From positions 186,001 through 250,000 of the forward strand of contig NZ_BBZJ01000025.1 in NCBI RefSeq assembly GCF_001417775.1: DNA of 64,000 nt, in the 5' to 3' direction. This stretch comes from Streptomyces sp. TP-A0356. Lineage in GTDB: Bacteria > Actinomycetota > Actinomycetes > Streptomycetales > Streptomycetaceae. This document shows positions 25,341-34,089 of this stretch, one piece after another. The first letter of the stretch is position 1. Every line of letters starts with the position of its first letter. A program made the position numbers and the translations under genes. The notes beneath the pieces were generated by a model. It was not told where the DNA came from. It worked only from the letters and a program-made list of their open reading frames with translations, and ran no database searches.

Positions 25341-25693
25341 TTTCATCTGGTTTTTGACGTCCCTCGACGGCTTCTTTCGGACGCGACCGGCTATTTCAAG
25401 TCAGCGCGAATGCCGGACCATTCTTCGAATGTATGACCGTTGACAGTGCCAGGGGTGACCGGATACGGTCGGAGACCGATCGGTCCACATTCAGACTTTA
25501 CAAATTCGGCGTCTTGGATTTCAGTCGGAGATTTACGATTGAACCGAGTCGCCTCGCGGTCGGATGCACGTGGCGGCGTCTTCACCATGGCGCCCTGTCA
25601 TCGTCCGACGTCAGAGGCATGTTTGAATGCTCGGTGGCACCGGTCGAGATGCCGCATCCCGTTCACTTTCCATCTCGCGGGGGGAGAAGGTTT
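25341..25693. other. Lower-GC leader of the SARP gene
   Basis: About 350 bp, clearly poorer in G+C than its surroundings, upstream of the SARP GTG. Single GTCAG motifs occur (near 25398 and 25611) but not at the 11-bp period, so I do not call autoregulation. Its base composition may point to transferred DNA or a complex promoter. Confidence 0.4.
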
Positions 25694-26521
25694 GTGTTGA
25701 AATTTTCGGTACTGGGCTCTATAGAAATAACTCAGGGTGACAGCACGGTAAAACTCGGTGGCGCAATTCAGCAGACACTTCTCGCCACCCTGTTGGTCAC
25801 CGGTGGTTCGCTGGTCACCGTCGATTCCCTCATCGTCGAACTGTGGGGCACGACCCCTCCGGCCAAGGTGGACAACGCGCTGCAGGCCCAGGTCAGCAGG
25901 ATCCGCCGGGTGCTCGCGGTGCTGGAGCCGGAGAGAGAGGCCTCCCGGGTGGTCACCAGCATGTCCGGCTACGGCTTCTCCCTCGATCGGGCGGAGCTCG
26001 ACGCCTATGTGTTCCTCGACGCGGTCGAGGCGATCCACGCCCGGCTCGCCCGAGGCCGAGGGGATGTGCACGAGGACATCGAGAGCCTGCGCAGAGCACT
26101 GTCCCGCTGGCAGGGCCCGGTGTTCGGCGGGCTCACCGGCGGCCCGCTGTGCCAGGCCGCCTCCGCCAAGTACCTGGAGGCCAGGAACTCGGCCCTCGCC
26201 CTGCTCTACGAACTGGAACTCAGGGTCGGCGGCCACGAGCGGATCCTCCCGGAACTGATGGAGCTGCACTCGCGCAATCCCGTGCAGGAACAGTTCTGTC
26301 TGCTCCTGATGCGTGCCCTCTACCGATCGGGTCGGCAGCTCGACGCGCTGAACGTCTACCGCCAGTGCCGTCACGACCTGGTCGAATCCCTCGGCATCGA
26401 GCCGTCACCGGTGCTGCGTCAGTACGAGCAGGCCATCCTCACGCACGACCCCATCCTGCTCAGCAACGAGCCGACCTGGCTGACGGCGCCCCCCGCCGCG
26501 GCAATGGTCCCGGCGCCCTAG
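25694..26521 (+). CDS. SARP-family pathway activator
   Basis: A 275-residue Streptomyces antibiotic regulatory protein of the small DnrI/ActII-ORF4 class. The winged-helix DNA-binding domain occupies about residues 1-95 (KFSVLGSIEI, GGAIQQTLLATLLV, TVDSLIVELWG, VDNALQAQVSRIRRVL). The bacterial transcriptional activator domain follows (LDAYVFLDAVEAI; PVQEQFCLLLMRALYRSGRQ; IEPSPVLRQYEQAIL). Start is GTG 25694; a TTG one codon later is also possible. SARPs bind direct repeats at 11-bp spacing that overlap the -35 region, exactly the pattern seen at several promoters here. It is therefore the best candidate regulator of the 15-50 kb genes. Confidence 0.88.
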   Translation: MLKFSVLGSIEITQGDSTVKLGGAIQQTLLATLLVTGGSLVTVDSLIVELWGTTPPAKVDNALQAQVSRIRRVLAVLEPEREASRVVTSMSGYGFSLDRAELDAYVFLDAVEAIHARLARGRGDVHEDIESLRRALSRWQGPVFGGLTGGPLCQAASAKYLEARNSALALLYELELRVGGHERILPELMELHSRNPVQEQFCLLLMRALYRSGRQLDALNVYRQCRHDLVESLGIEPSPVLRQYEQAILTHDPILLSNEPTWLTAPPAAAMVPAP

Positions 26522-26525
26522 GAAC

Positions 26526-27311
26526 GTGCCACACGCGGTGCTCAGGGCGCCCGACCCCGCGCTGCTCGTGGTCGCCCACGGCAGCCGCGACCCTCGGCAC
26601 GCGGCGACCGTGCGCGCCCTCGTCCGGCGGGTACGGTCGCTCAGGCCCGGGCTGCGGGTCATCGCCGCCTACCTGGACTTCGACACCCCGACGGTGACCG
26701 GCGCGCTGGCGGGCCTCGCCGCCGAGGGTGTGACGGACGTAGTGGCCCTGCCGCTGCTGCTGACCCGGGCCTACCACGCCAAGGCCGACCTCCCCGCGGT
26801 CCTGGCCGGTGCCGGCCGGCATCGCCTCAGGGTGCGGACAGCCGCCGTCCTCGGTCCGTCGCCGTTGCTGCGCGCGGCCCTGGAGCGTCGGCTGCGCCAG
26901 GCCGGAGTCCAGCCCGCGGACCGGTCCGTCACCGGCCTGGTGCTGGCGTCCGCGGGCTCCACCGATCCGGAGGCGATCGCGGGGATCGCCGAAACCGCGC
27001 GGGAGTTGGCGCGCACCGGCTGGTGCGCCGTGGTACCCGCGGTCGCCTCCACCGTCTGTCGTACCGACGGCGTGCCGGGCGTTCTCGACGCCGTACGGGC
27101 CGTGCGTGCCGAGGGCGTACGGCATGTCGCCGTGGCCCCGTATGTCATCGCACCCGGTGTGCTGTCCGACCGCATTGCCAGGGACGCCCGCGCCGCCGCC
27201 GTCGATGCCTTGGCCGACGTGCTGGGCCCCGCCCCCGCACTGGCCCTGTTGCTGCTCCAGCGCTATGACGAGGCGTCGGCCCTTCGGACCGTGGGGGCCG
27301 ACGCCTCGTAG
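26526..27311 (+). CDS. Sirohydrochlorin chelatase (CbiX/SirB type)
   Basis: A 261-residue protein with duplicated CbiX halves. The catalytic His is in LLVVAHGSRDPRHAAT, the second motif is in VVALPLLLTRAYHAKADLP, and the C-terminal half has LVLASAGSTDPEA and VAVAPYVIAPGVLSDRI. It inserts Fe (or Co) into sirohydrochlorin; near sulfite reductase its job is most likely siroheme synthesis. It starts four bases after the SARP stop (GTG 26526; GTG 26538 is an alternative) and so may be cotranscribed with the SARP. It converges on the sulfonate transporter operon. Confidence 0.82.
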   Translation: MPHAVLRAPDPALLVVAHGSRDPRHAATVRALVRRVRSLRPGLRVIAAYLDFDTPTVTGALAGLAAEGVTDVVALPLLLTRAYHAKADLPAVLAGAGRHRLRVRTAAVLGPSPLLRAALERRLRQAGVQPADRSVTGLVLASAGSTDPEAIAGIAETARELARTGWCAVVPAVASTVCRTDGVPGVLDAVRAVRAEGVRHVAVAPYVIAPGVLSDRIARDARAAAVDALADVLGPAPALALLLLQRYDEASALRTVGADAS

Positions 27312-27321
27312 GGGGCCAGGA

Positions 27322-28278
27322 TCACCTCGCCGTACGCCGTGCGGCTCGCCCGGGGCGTGTGCGGGAGCCACCGGATGCCCCGGCCAGTCCGCGGCTGCGC
27401 AGCACCCACCGCTCCAGCGGGGAGAAGACGACCAGGTCGACCGCGACGCCGACGGCCAGGATGAGGATGATGGCCAGGAACACCCCTGGCATGTCGGCGT
27501 TGTTGCGGCCGTTCTCCAGCAACTGGCCGAGGCCGATGCCCAGGTCGGGGGAGGAGGCGATGATCTCGGCGGCCATCAGCGAGCGCCAGGAGAACGCCCA
27601 GCCCTGCTTCAGGCCCGCCAGATAGCCCGGCAGCGCGGCCGGCATGACGATGTGCCAGGTACCGCTCAGTCCCCTGGCGCCCATCGTGCGGCCGGCGCGC
27701 AGCAACAGCGGCGGCACCTGGTCCACGCCGGACACCAGGCCGTTGGCGATGGACGGGACCGCGCCGAGCAGGATCACCGCGTACATCATCGAGTCGTTCA
27801 GCCCCAGCCAGATCACGGCCGGCGGCACCCACGCCACCGACGGCAGCGACTGGAGCCCCGACAGGACGGGACCGATCGCCGCGCGCAGCGGCTTGAGCCT
27901 GGCCACCAGCAGACCGAGCGGTGTGGCGACGGCGAGGGCCAGCAGGAACCCGGACAGACCGCGCGACACACTGGTCCAGACGACGTCGAAGAGCGTCCCT
28001 CGCAGCCACATGTCGGACAGGCTGTGCCACACCGCGGACGGCGGCGGCAGCTTGTAGTCGCTCGTCACGTGCGCCCACACCAGTGCCTGCCACACGGTCA
28101 TCACCAGGGCGACGGCCAGCAGCGGCGGCAGCAGGGTGCGCAGCAGGTTCCGCACCGGAGCGCGCCGGGCCTGCTCGGTCTCCAGCGCGTCCAGCCCGGC
28201 CTCCAGCCCGCCCAGTGCGGAGCGGCCCGAGTCGGCCGTCTCCGCGACGGGGCCCGAGGCCTCAGCTGTGCCGGCCAT
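27322..28278 (-). CDS. ssuC: ABC transporter permease, sulfonate/taurine type
   Basis: A 318-residue inner-membrane permease with about six helices. The binding-protein-dependent EAA loop reads WRSLMAAEIIASSPDLGIGLGQ. It belongs to the SsuC/TauC branch that imports alkanesulfonates. The ATG at 28278 lies inside the end of the ATPase gene (17-nt overlap). It is the last gene of the leftward cysH-to-transporter operon. Confidence 0.83.
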   Translation of the reverse strand: MAGTAEASGPVAETADSGRSALGGLEAGLDALETEQARRAPVRNLLRTLLPPLLAVALVMTVWQALVWAHVTSDYKLPPPSAVWHSLSDMWLRGTLFDVVWTSVSRGLSGFLLALAVATPLGLLVARLKPLRAAIGPVLSGLQSLPSVAWVPPAVIWLGLNDSMMYAVILLGAVPSIANGLVSGVDQVPPLLLRAGRTMGARGLSGTWHIVMPAALPGYLAGLKQGWAFSWRSLMAAEIIASSPDLGIGLGQLLENGRNNADMPGVFLAIILILAVGVAVDLVVFSPLERWVLRSRGLAGASGGSRTRPGRAARRTAR

Positions 28279-29050
28279 GGCGGCGGATCTCTCCACGCAG
28301 TACGTCGGTGATCTCGATGGACAACTCCGCGACAGGGGCGTCCTCGATGCGGCGCGGCTGCGGTATGCCGACCGTCCACTCGCGGGCCACGCGGCCCGGG
28401 CGTGAGGAGAGCAGAAGGACACGCTGCGCGAGCCGCACCGCCTCGCGCACGTTGTGCGTGACGAAGAGAACGGACAGCCGTGTCTCCTCCCAGATGCGCG
28501 TCAGCTCGTCGTGCAGCACATCGCGGGTGATGGCGTCGAGGGCCGCGAACGGCTCGTCCATCAGCAGTACACGGCTGTCCTGGGCCAGGGCGCGGGCCAG
28601 GGCGACCCGCTGGCGCATACCGCCGGACAGCTCGTGCACGCGCTTGCCGTACGCGCCCTGCAGCCGGACGAGTTCGAGCAGCTCCTCGGTCCGCCCACGC
28701 CGCTCGCTCCTCCTGACCCCCCTGAGCCTCAGGGCCAGTTCGATGTTCTTGCCCGCGGTCAGCCACGGGAACAGGGCGTGCTCCTGGAACATCAGCGCCG
28801 GACTGCCGTTGGTCGTGATGCGGCCCGCCGTCGGGGCGTCGAGCCCGGCGACCAGGCTGAGCAGCGTCGACTTGCCGCAGCCCGAGGCCCCCAGGAGCGT
28901 GACGAACTCACCCGGCGCGACATCCAAGGTGATGTCGTCGAGGACGAGTTGTCGCCCGGCTGGCCCGGCGAAGGACTTCGAGACGTGCGAGACCCGCACG
29001 GCGTGCTCGACCGCCGTGCGCTGCTCGGTCCCGGTGAGGACGGTGACCAT
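28262..29050 (-). CDS. ssuB: ABC transporter ATPase, sulfonate/taurine type
   Basis: A 262-residue ATPase with Walker A GASGCGKST near residue 53, the signature LSGGMRQRVALARAL, Walker B VLLMDEPFAALD and the switch His in LFVTHNVREAV. It powers the sulfonate importer encoded on both sides. Confidence 0.88.
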   Translation of the reverse strand: MVTVLTGTEQRTAVEHAVRVSHVSKSFAGPAGRQLVLDDITLDVAPGEFVTLLGASGCGKSTLLSLVAGLDAPTAGRITTNGSPALMFQEHALFPWLTAGKNIELALRLRGVRRSERRGRTEELLELVRLQGAYGKRVHELSGGMRQRVALARALAQDSRVLLMDEPFAALDAITRDVLHDELTRIWEETRLSVLFVTHNVREAVRLAQRVLLLSSRPGRVAREWTVGIPQPRRIEDAPVAELSIEITDVLRGEIRRHGRHS

Positions 29051-29083
29051 GTCGTCGCTCCTGGAGGTCGGACGGATGCGCGA

Positions 29084-30172
29084 TTACGGGGTGCCGAGGC
29101 CGGCGTCGGACACCCGGGGCAGCCCCTGACCGCTCAGCACGCGGTCGAGGGGCCCGAGGTCGTAGATTCCGGCAGGCCGGGGGTGGTCCAGCAGACCGAC
29201 GCGCGCGACACGGTCGGCCTGGACGCGCAGAGTGGCGGCCAGGGGATCGTCCGTGAACCCGATGCGGGACCACGCGTGGGTCAGGACCGCTGCCGGGAGG
29301 GCCTTGCCGGTGAGGTCCCCGAGCGCCGCGTTGGCGACGCGCCCGGCCTCGGCGGGGTGCTCCCGGATCCAGCGGTTCGTGCGCACCGTGCCGCGCAGCA
29401 CGGCCTCCACCACGTCGGGATGTCCGGTGAGGAATGACTGCGACACGATGATGTTCGTGATCACGAACTTCTTGCCCGGCCAGAGATCGGCCTCGTCGAG
29501 CAGCACCTTGGCGCCCTCGGCGACCAGCTTGGACGCGGTCGGCTCCGGCACCCAGGCGCCATCGACGGAACCGGCTCCGTAGGCGTCCGGGGTGACCTTG
29601 TTGTCGACGCGGACGACCGAGACGTCACCCTTGCCGCTCTGCGCGTCGACCTTCCAGCCCTGGTCCGCGATCCAGTTGAGGAACGCCACGTCCTGCGTGT
29701 TGCCGAGCTGAGGCGTCGCGATCCTCTTGCCCCGCACGTCGTTCAGGGACCTGATCCTCCTGGGGTTGACCACCAGGCTCACGCCGCCCGACGCGGCCCC
29801 CGAGATGATCCGGAGGTTGCGGCCGCCGGCCCTCGTATAGCCGTTGACGGCCGGCGAGGGGCCGATGAAACCGATGTCGATGGAGCCCGCGTTGAGCGCC
29901 TCGATCTCGGAGGGACCGGCGTTGAACGTGGCCGTCTTCACCTGGGTGCCGCCCAGCGCCTGCTGGATCAGTCCCTTTCGGACGCCCACCAGTGCGGTGG
30001 CATGGGTCAGATTGGGGAAGTAACCGATCCGCACGGCATCGGCGGAGAGCTTCCTGCCGTGCGCGGCCGCCGGCGTTCCGTCGCCGTCGGCGCCGCGGGA
30101 GCCGTAACCGCATGCGGTGAGCGTGCCGAGCAGCAGCACGAGCGCGGCGATCACACGACGAGCCGCCCTCAT
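29084..30172 (-). CDS. ssuA: Sulfonate-binding lipoprotein of the ABC importer
   Basis: A 362-residue periplasmic-type binding protein anchored as a lipoprotein: the signal peptide ends in the lipobox LTAC near residue 21. It matches SsuA/NMT1-like proteins (VRIGYFPNLTHATALVGVRK, GSIDIGFIGPSPAVNGY, and PDVVEAVLRGTVRTNRWI). Its ATG overlaps the cysN stop (ATGA), so the transporter is translated as part of the cysteine operon. Confidence 0.86.
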   Translation of the reverse strand: MRAARRVIAALVLLLGTLTACGYGSRGADGDGTPAAAHGRKLSADAVRIGYFPNLTHATALVGVRKGLIQQALGGTQVKTATFNAGPSEIEALNAGSIDIGFIGPSPAVNGYTRAGGRNLRIISGAASGGVSLVVNPRRIRSLNDVRGKRIATPQLGNTQDVAFLNWIADQGWKVDAQSGKGDVSVVRVDNKVTPDAYGAGSVDGAWVPEPTASKLVAEGAKVLLDEADLWPGKKFVITNIIVSQSFLTGHPDVVEAVLRGTVRTNRWIREHPAEAGRVANAALGDLTGKALPAAVLTHAWSRIGFTDDPLAATLRVQADRVARVGLLDHPRPAGIYDLGPLDRVLSGQGLPRVSDAGLGTP

Positions 30173-31482
30173 GACGCGACGCTCTCCGGGCGGTGCCGGC
30201 TCGGAGCGCCGGGACGGGCGAAGGCCTCGCCGGCCATTCCCGCGGTGCGCGTCGTGCCGTCCGCCGGATCGATGAGCAGGAAGGAGCCGGTCCTCCGCGA
30301 GACCGCGTAAGGATCCGGTGACACCGGCTCCGACGTGCGCAGGAGCGCCTGTCCAATGGCGTTCATCCGAAGTTCCGCCGGGCGCGGACGCAGCGACAGG
30401 TCGTGCAGAAGCAGTTGGTACGCAAGGCGCTTGACCACGGCACGGACCGTGCGGGTGCCGTGCTTGAGCAGTACGCGGTCGCCCGTGCGCAGCGGGCGTT
30501 CGTGCAGATGACAGAGGGTCGCCTCGATGTCCTGGGTGGTGGAGGGGGCGTCCTTGCTCGGGACGATCAGGTCGCCGCGGGAGATGTCGATGTCGTCCTG
30601 GAGCAGGAGGGAGACGGACTGGGGGGTCCAGGCGACGTCGACGGATGTGCCGAGGAGGTCGATGCCGGAGATGGTGGTGGTGCGGCCCGAGGGGAGGACG
30701 GTGATCGGGTCGCCGACGCGGAAGGCACCCGCCGCGATCTGGCCCGCGTAGCCGCGGTAGTCGAGGTGTTCGGCGGTCCCCGGGCGGATGACGTACTGGA
30801 CGGGCAGTCGTGCGTGGCAGTGGGCGAGGTCGTGGCTGACCGGAACGGTTTCCAGGTGTTCCAGGACGGTGGGACCGCCGTACCAGTCCATGGTGGCGGC
30901 GGCTTCCACGACGTTGTCGCCGGTCAGGGCGGAGATGGGGATGGCGGTGATCTCGGGGACGCCCAGTTCGGTGGCGTAGGCCGTGAACTCCTGGGCGATC
31001 TGCGCAAAGACGGCCTCCTGGTAGTCGACCAGGTCCATCTTGTTGACGGCGAGGACCACATGGGGGACGCGCAGCAGGGCGGCTATCGCGGCATGGCGGC
31101 GGGTCTGTTCGACGACGCCGTTGCGGGCGTCGACGAGGATGACGGTGAGGTCGGCGGTGGAGGCGCCGGTGACCATGTTGCGGGTGTACTGCACATGGCC
31201 GGGTGTGTCGGCGAGGATGAACCGCCTGCGGGGGGTGGCGAAGTAGCGGTAGGCGACGTCGATGGTGATGCCCTGCTCGCGTTCGGCGCGCAGGCCGTCG
31301 GTGAGCAGGGCGAGGTCGGGGCCGTGCCGGCCGCGGCCGGCGGAGGCGCGTTCCACCGCTTCCAGCTGGTCGGCGAGGACCGACTTGGAGTCGTGCAGGA
31401 GCCGTCCGACGAGGGTGGACTTGCCGTCGTCGACCGATCCCGCGGTCGCGAACCGCAGTGTGTCGATGGTGGTGTTGTTCAT
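30169..31482 (-). CDS. cysN: Sulfate adenylyltransferase large subunit (CysN)
   Basis: A 437-residue EF-Tu-like GTPase subunit of ATP sulfurylase. The P-loop is GSVDDGKSTLVGRLL, the switch region DTPGHVQYTRNMVTGAS, and NKMD is present. C-terminal beta-barrel domains follow. GTP hydrolysis here drives formation of APS by CysD. Length is that of the CysN-only form, without a fused APS kinase, in keeping with the separate cysC gene. It lies 2 bp after the cysD stop. Confidence 0.93.
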   Translation of the reverse strand: MNNTTIDTLRFATAGSVDDGKSTLVGRLLHDSKSVLADQLEAVERASAGRGRHGPDLALLTDGLRAEREQGITIDVAYRYFATPRRRFILADTPGHVQYTRNMVTGASTADLTVILVDARNGVVEQTRRHAAIAALLRVPHVVLAVNKMDLVDYQEAVFAQIAQEFTAYATELGVPEITAIPISALTGDNVVEAAATMDWYGGPTVLEHLETVPVSHDLAHCHARLPVQYVIRPGTAEHLDYRGYAGQIAAGAFRVGDPITVLPSGRTTTISGIDLLGTSVDVAWTPQSVSLLLQDDIDISRGDLIVPSKDAPSTTQDIEATLCHLHERPLRTGDRVLLKHGTRTVRAVVKRLAYQLLLHDLSLRPRPAELRMNAIGQALLRTSEPVSPDPYAVSRRTGSFLLIDPADGTTRTAGMAGEAFARPGAPSRHRPESVAS

Positions 31483-31484
31483 GG

Positions 31485-32396
31485 CTAGAAGTACCCCTCG
31501 CGCTTGCGGTCCTCCATGGCGGCTTCGGAGAGCTTGTCGTCGGCTCGGGTGGCGCCGCGTTCGGTGAGGCGGGACGCGGCGATCTCGGCGATGACCTGCT
31601 CCAGTGTCATCGCGTCGGAGTCGACGGCGCCGGTGCAGGACATGTCGCCGACGGTGCGGTAGCGCACCTGCCGCTTCTCGACACTCTCGCCGTCCCTGGG
31701 GCCGCCCCACTCGCCGGCGGTCAGCCACATTCCGGCGCGCCGGAAGACCTCGCGTTCGTGGGCGAAGTAGATCTGGGGCAGTTCGATGTTCTCGCGGGCG
31801 ATGTACTGCCACACGTCCAGTTCCGTCCAGTTGGACAGGGGAAAGACGCGAACGTGTTCACCGGGAGCGTGGCGGCCGTTGTAGAGCTGCCACAGTTCGG
31901 GGCGCTGGCGGCGGGGGTCCCACTGGGAGAACTCGTCGCGCAGGGAGAAGACGCGTTCCTTGGCGCGGGCCTTCTCCTCGTCCCGGCGCCCGCCGCCGAA
32001 GACGGCGTCGAAGCGTTCGGCCTGGATCTTCTCGGTGAGGGGGAGGATCTGCAGGGGGTTGCGCGTGCCGTCGGGGCGTTCCACGAGGACGCCGCGGTCG
32101 ATGTAGTCCTGGACCGAGGCCACGTGCAGGCGCAGGTGGTGCCTGGCGACGGTGCGGTCGCGGTACTCCAGTACCTCGGGGAAGTTGTGGCCGGTGTCGA
32201 CGTGCAGCAGGGAGAAGGGGACCGGGGCCGGGGCGAACGCCTTCAGTGCCAGGTGCAGCATGACGATGGAGTCCTTGCCGCCGGAGAACAGGATCACCGG
32301 CCGCTCGAACTCACCCGCCACCTCGCGGAAGATGTGCACCGCCTCGGACTCCAGAGCCTCCAAGTGGCTGAGCGCGAAGACCTGTTCCAGCGTCAT
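31485..32396 (-). CDS. cysD: Sulfate adenylyltransferase small subunit (CysD)
   Basis: A 303-residue adenylyltransferase of the PAPS-reductase-like fold, with the PP-loop FSGGKDSIVMLHLALKAF and the late ELDVWQYIARENIELPQIYF segment. With CysN it makes APS from sulfate and ATP. Its ATG overlaps the cysC stop (ATGA). Confidence 0.94.
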   Translation of the reverse strand: MTLEQVFALSHLEALESEAVHIFREVAGEFERPVILFSGGKDSIVMLHLALKAFAPAPVPFSLLHVDTGHNFPEVLEYRDRTVARHHLRLHVASVQDYIDRGVLVERPDGTRNPLQILPLTEKIQAERFDAVFGGGRRDEEKARAKERVFSLRDEFSQWDPRRQRPELWQLYNGRHAPGEHVRVFPLSNWTELDVWQYIARENIELPQIYFAHEREVFRRAGMWLTAGEWGGPRDGESVEKRQVRYRTVGDMSCTGAVDSDAMTLEQVIAEIAASRLTERGATRADDKLSEAAMEDRKREGYF

Positions 32397-32929
32397 ACGA
32401 GCCCCCTCCCGCCCAGCAGCGTGTACACGGCGTGCGCCGACTCCTGGGGCGTCTGCGACTGTGTCCGCAGGGTGAGCGCCGCATCGGCCGGTGGCTCGTA
32501 CGGGTCGTCGACCCCGGTGAGCCCCTTCAGCTCGCCCGCGGCCTGCTTGGCGTACAGACCCTTCACATCGCGTACCGAGCACACCTCGACCGGGGTCGCC
32601 ACGTGCACCTCGAGGTACGGGGTCCCGTTCTCCTCGTGCCGCTTGCGCACCGCCTCGCGGCTGTCGGTGTACGGCGCGACCACCGGGACGAGTGCCTTGA
32701 CACCGTTGCGGGCGAGCAGCTCGGCCAGGTAGCCGATGCGCTGGACGTTGGTGTGCCGGTCCTCGCGGCTGAAGCCCAGGCCCGCCGAGATGAACTCGCG
32801 GATCTCGTCCCCGTCGAGGACCTCGACGCGGTGTCCTTCCGCGCGCAGCCGGCCGGCCAGCTCCAGGGCGATGGTGGTCTTGCCGGCGCTGGGCAGACCC
32901 GTGAGCCAGACGGTGGCTCCGGTCGTCAC
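32393..32929 (-). CDS. cysC: Adenylylsulfate kinase (CysC)
   Basis: A 178-residue APS kinase. The Walker A is TGLPSAGKTTIA, then LDGDEIREFISAGLGFSRED and the YLEVHVATPVEVC lid. It makes PAPS. I prefer the GTG at 32929 because AGGAG lies six bases upstream; the ATG at 32953 is in frame but has no ribosome-binding site. Confidence 0.92.
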   Translation of the reverse strand: MTTGATVWLTGLPSAGKTTIALELAGRLRAEGHRVEVLDGDEIREFISAGLGFSREDRHTNVQRIGYLAELLARNGVKALVPVVAPYTDSREAVRKRHEENGTPYLEVHVATPVEVCSVRDVKGLYAKQAAGELKGLTGVDDPYEPPADAALTLRTQSQTPQESAHAVYTLLGGRGLV

Positions 32930-32955
32930 GTGTGTCTCCTGAGTGTGTGTCATGG

Positions 32956-33654
32956 TCAGCCGTGCAGCCCGCACTCGGTCTTCGCGCGCCCCGCCCAGCG
33001 GCCGGCCCGCGCGTCCTCGCCCGCCAGGACCCGCCGGGTGCAGGGGGCGCAGCCCACGGAGGCGTAGCCGTCCATCAGCAGCGGGTTGGTCAGCACGCCG
33101 TGCTCGGCGACGTAGGCGTCCACGTCGTCCTGGCTCCAGCGGGCGATGGGCGAGATCTTGACCTTGCGCCGCTTGTCGTCCCAGCCGACGACCGGGGTGT
33201 GGGCCCGGGTGGGGGACTCGTCGCGGCGCAGTCCGGTCGCCCAGGCGTCGTAGCCCCGCAGGCCCTCTTCCAGGGGCTGGACCTTGCGGAGCCTGCAGCA
33301 CAGGTCGGGGTCGCGCTCGTGCAGGCGGGGGCCGTACCGGGCGTCCTGTTCGGCGACCGTCCGGCGGGGGGTGAGGGTGATGACGTTGACGTCCATCACG
33401 GCCTCGACCGCGTCGCGGGTGCCGATGGTCTCCGGGAAGTGGTAGCCGGTGTCCAGGAACACCACGTCCACGCCGGGCATCGCCCGGGAGGCGAGGTGGG
33501 CGACCACCGCGTCCTCCATCGAGGAGGTCACACACCAGCGCCTGCCGAACGTGTCGGCCGCCCACCGGAGGATCTCCAGCGCTGAGGCGTCCTCCAGATC
33601 ACGGCCCGCCCGCTCGGCGAGCGCCTTCCGAGAGCCTGTCTGGGCCATCGTCAT
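32956..33654 (-). CDS. cysH: Phosphoadenylyl/adenylyl-sulfate reductase (CysH)
   Basis: A 232-residue reductase with the PP-loop-derived SSMEDAVVAHLA, the cysteine pair in PDLCCRLRKVQPL, and the C-terminal GCAPCTRRV and ECGLH. The extra cysteines indicate a 4Fe-4S APS-reductase type, even though APS kinase is also encoded. It produces sulfite for the ferredoxin sulfite reductase at 37.2 kb. It is the first gene of the leftward operon cysH, cysC, cysD, cysN and the sulfonate transporter. ATG 33654 is chosen; ATG 33648 is possible. Confidence 0.9.
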   Translation of the reverse strand: MTMAQTGSRKALAERAGRDLEDASALEILRWAADTFGRRWCVTSSMEDAVVAHLASRAMPGVDVVFLDTGYHFPETIGTRDAVEAVMDVNVITLTPRRTVAEQDARYGPRLHERDPDLCCRLRKVQPLEEGLRGYDAWATGLRRDESPTRAHTPVVGWDDKRRKVKISPIARWSQDDVDAYVAEHGVLTNPLLMDGYASVGCAPCTRRVLAGEDARAGRWAGRAKTECGLHG

Positions 33655-33696
33655 CCGGCTGCCCTTCGTCGGTACCGTCCGAAATACTCGGCAACA

Positions 33697-33711
33697 ATTG
33701 CTGAACGCAAT
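33697..33711. promoter_or_regulatory. Small inverted repeat upstream of cysH
   Basis: ATTGC, TGAAC, GCAAT: five-base arms around a five-base centre, just beside a TTGACA on the minus strand (33716-33711). It may be an operator for a sulfur regulator, but the evidence is only positional. Confidence 0.3.
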
Positions 33712-33791
33712 GTCAAATGGTCTCGAAGGCGCCTCCGGTGCACTTCGGATGCGCGGCTCGGATGACATTAGCAACGGCGGCATATGGCGCG

Positions 33792-33807
33792 CTGACCGAT
33801 CACTGAC
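33792..33807 (-). promoter_or_regulatory. Weaker SARP-type repeat before the cysH operon
   Basis: On the minus strand GTCAG occurs at 33807 and 33796 (11-bp period), pointing toward cysH. The nearest acceptable -10 is TAATGT at 33770-33765, which is 19 rather than 9 bases beyond the heptamer, so this copy is less certain. Confidence 0.4.
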
Positions 33808-33827
33808 CCCTGCTCCGGGGCGGGCCC

Positions 33828-33882
33828 GTCAGCGAGCGGCAAGTGTCTGATCAGTTCTGAGTCAGCGGACCCCTGGGATAGT
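33828..33882 (+). promoter_or_regulatory. SARP-type box and -10 for the methanethiol-oxidase-like/nirA operon
   Basis: GTCAG at 33828, ATCAG at 33850 and GTCAG at 33861 are all in an 11-bp register (22 then 11). Nine bases after the last heptamer comes GATAGT (33877-33882). Transcription would start near 33889 and leave a 200-nt leader before the gene at 34090. Confidence 0.6.
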
Positions 33883-34089
33883 GCCGGGTGAGCAAGAGAC
33901 CCGTCCGTCCCGGTGTGCGTGGTGTCCACAATCCATGAATCCGGTGGACACGTAAATGCACGTGTCGTTGCCGAATCGGTGTCACGCGTCTCACGGACGG
34001 TGCCGGGAAACGCTGTTTCGGAAATGTAAGAGACCGTAGGGCCACCACATGTCCGGGCCGAGTGCACCGGGAGAGGGACACCGAAAGCG

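Noticed and set aside
25398..25615. Single GTCAG motifs upstream of the SARP as autoregulatory sites
   Set aside because: They are not in the 11-bp register and have no -10 at the expected spacing.
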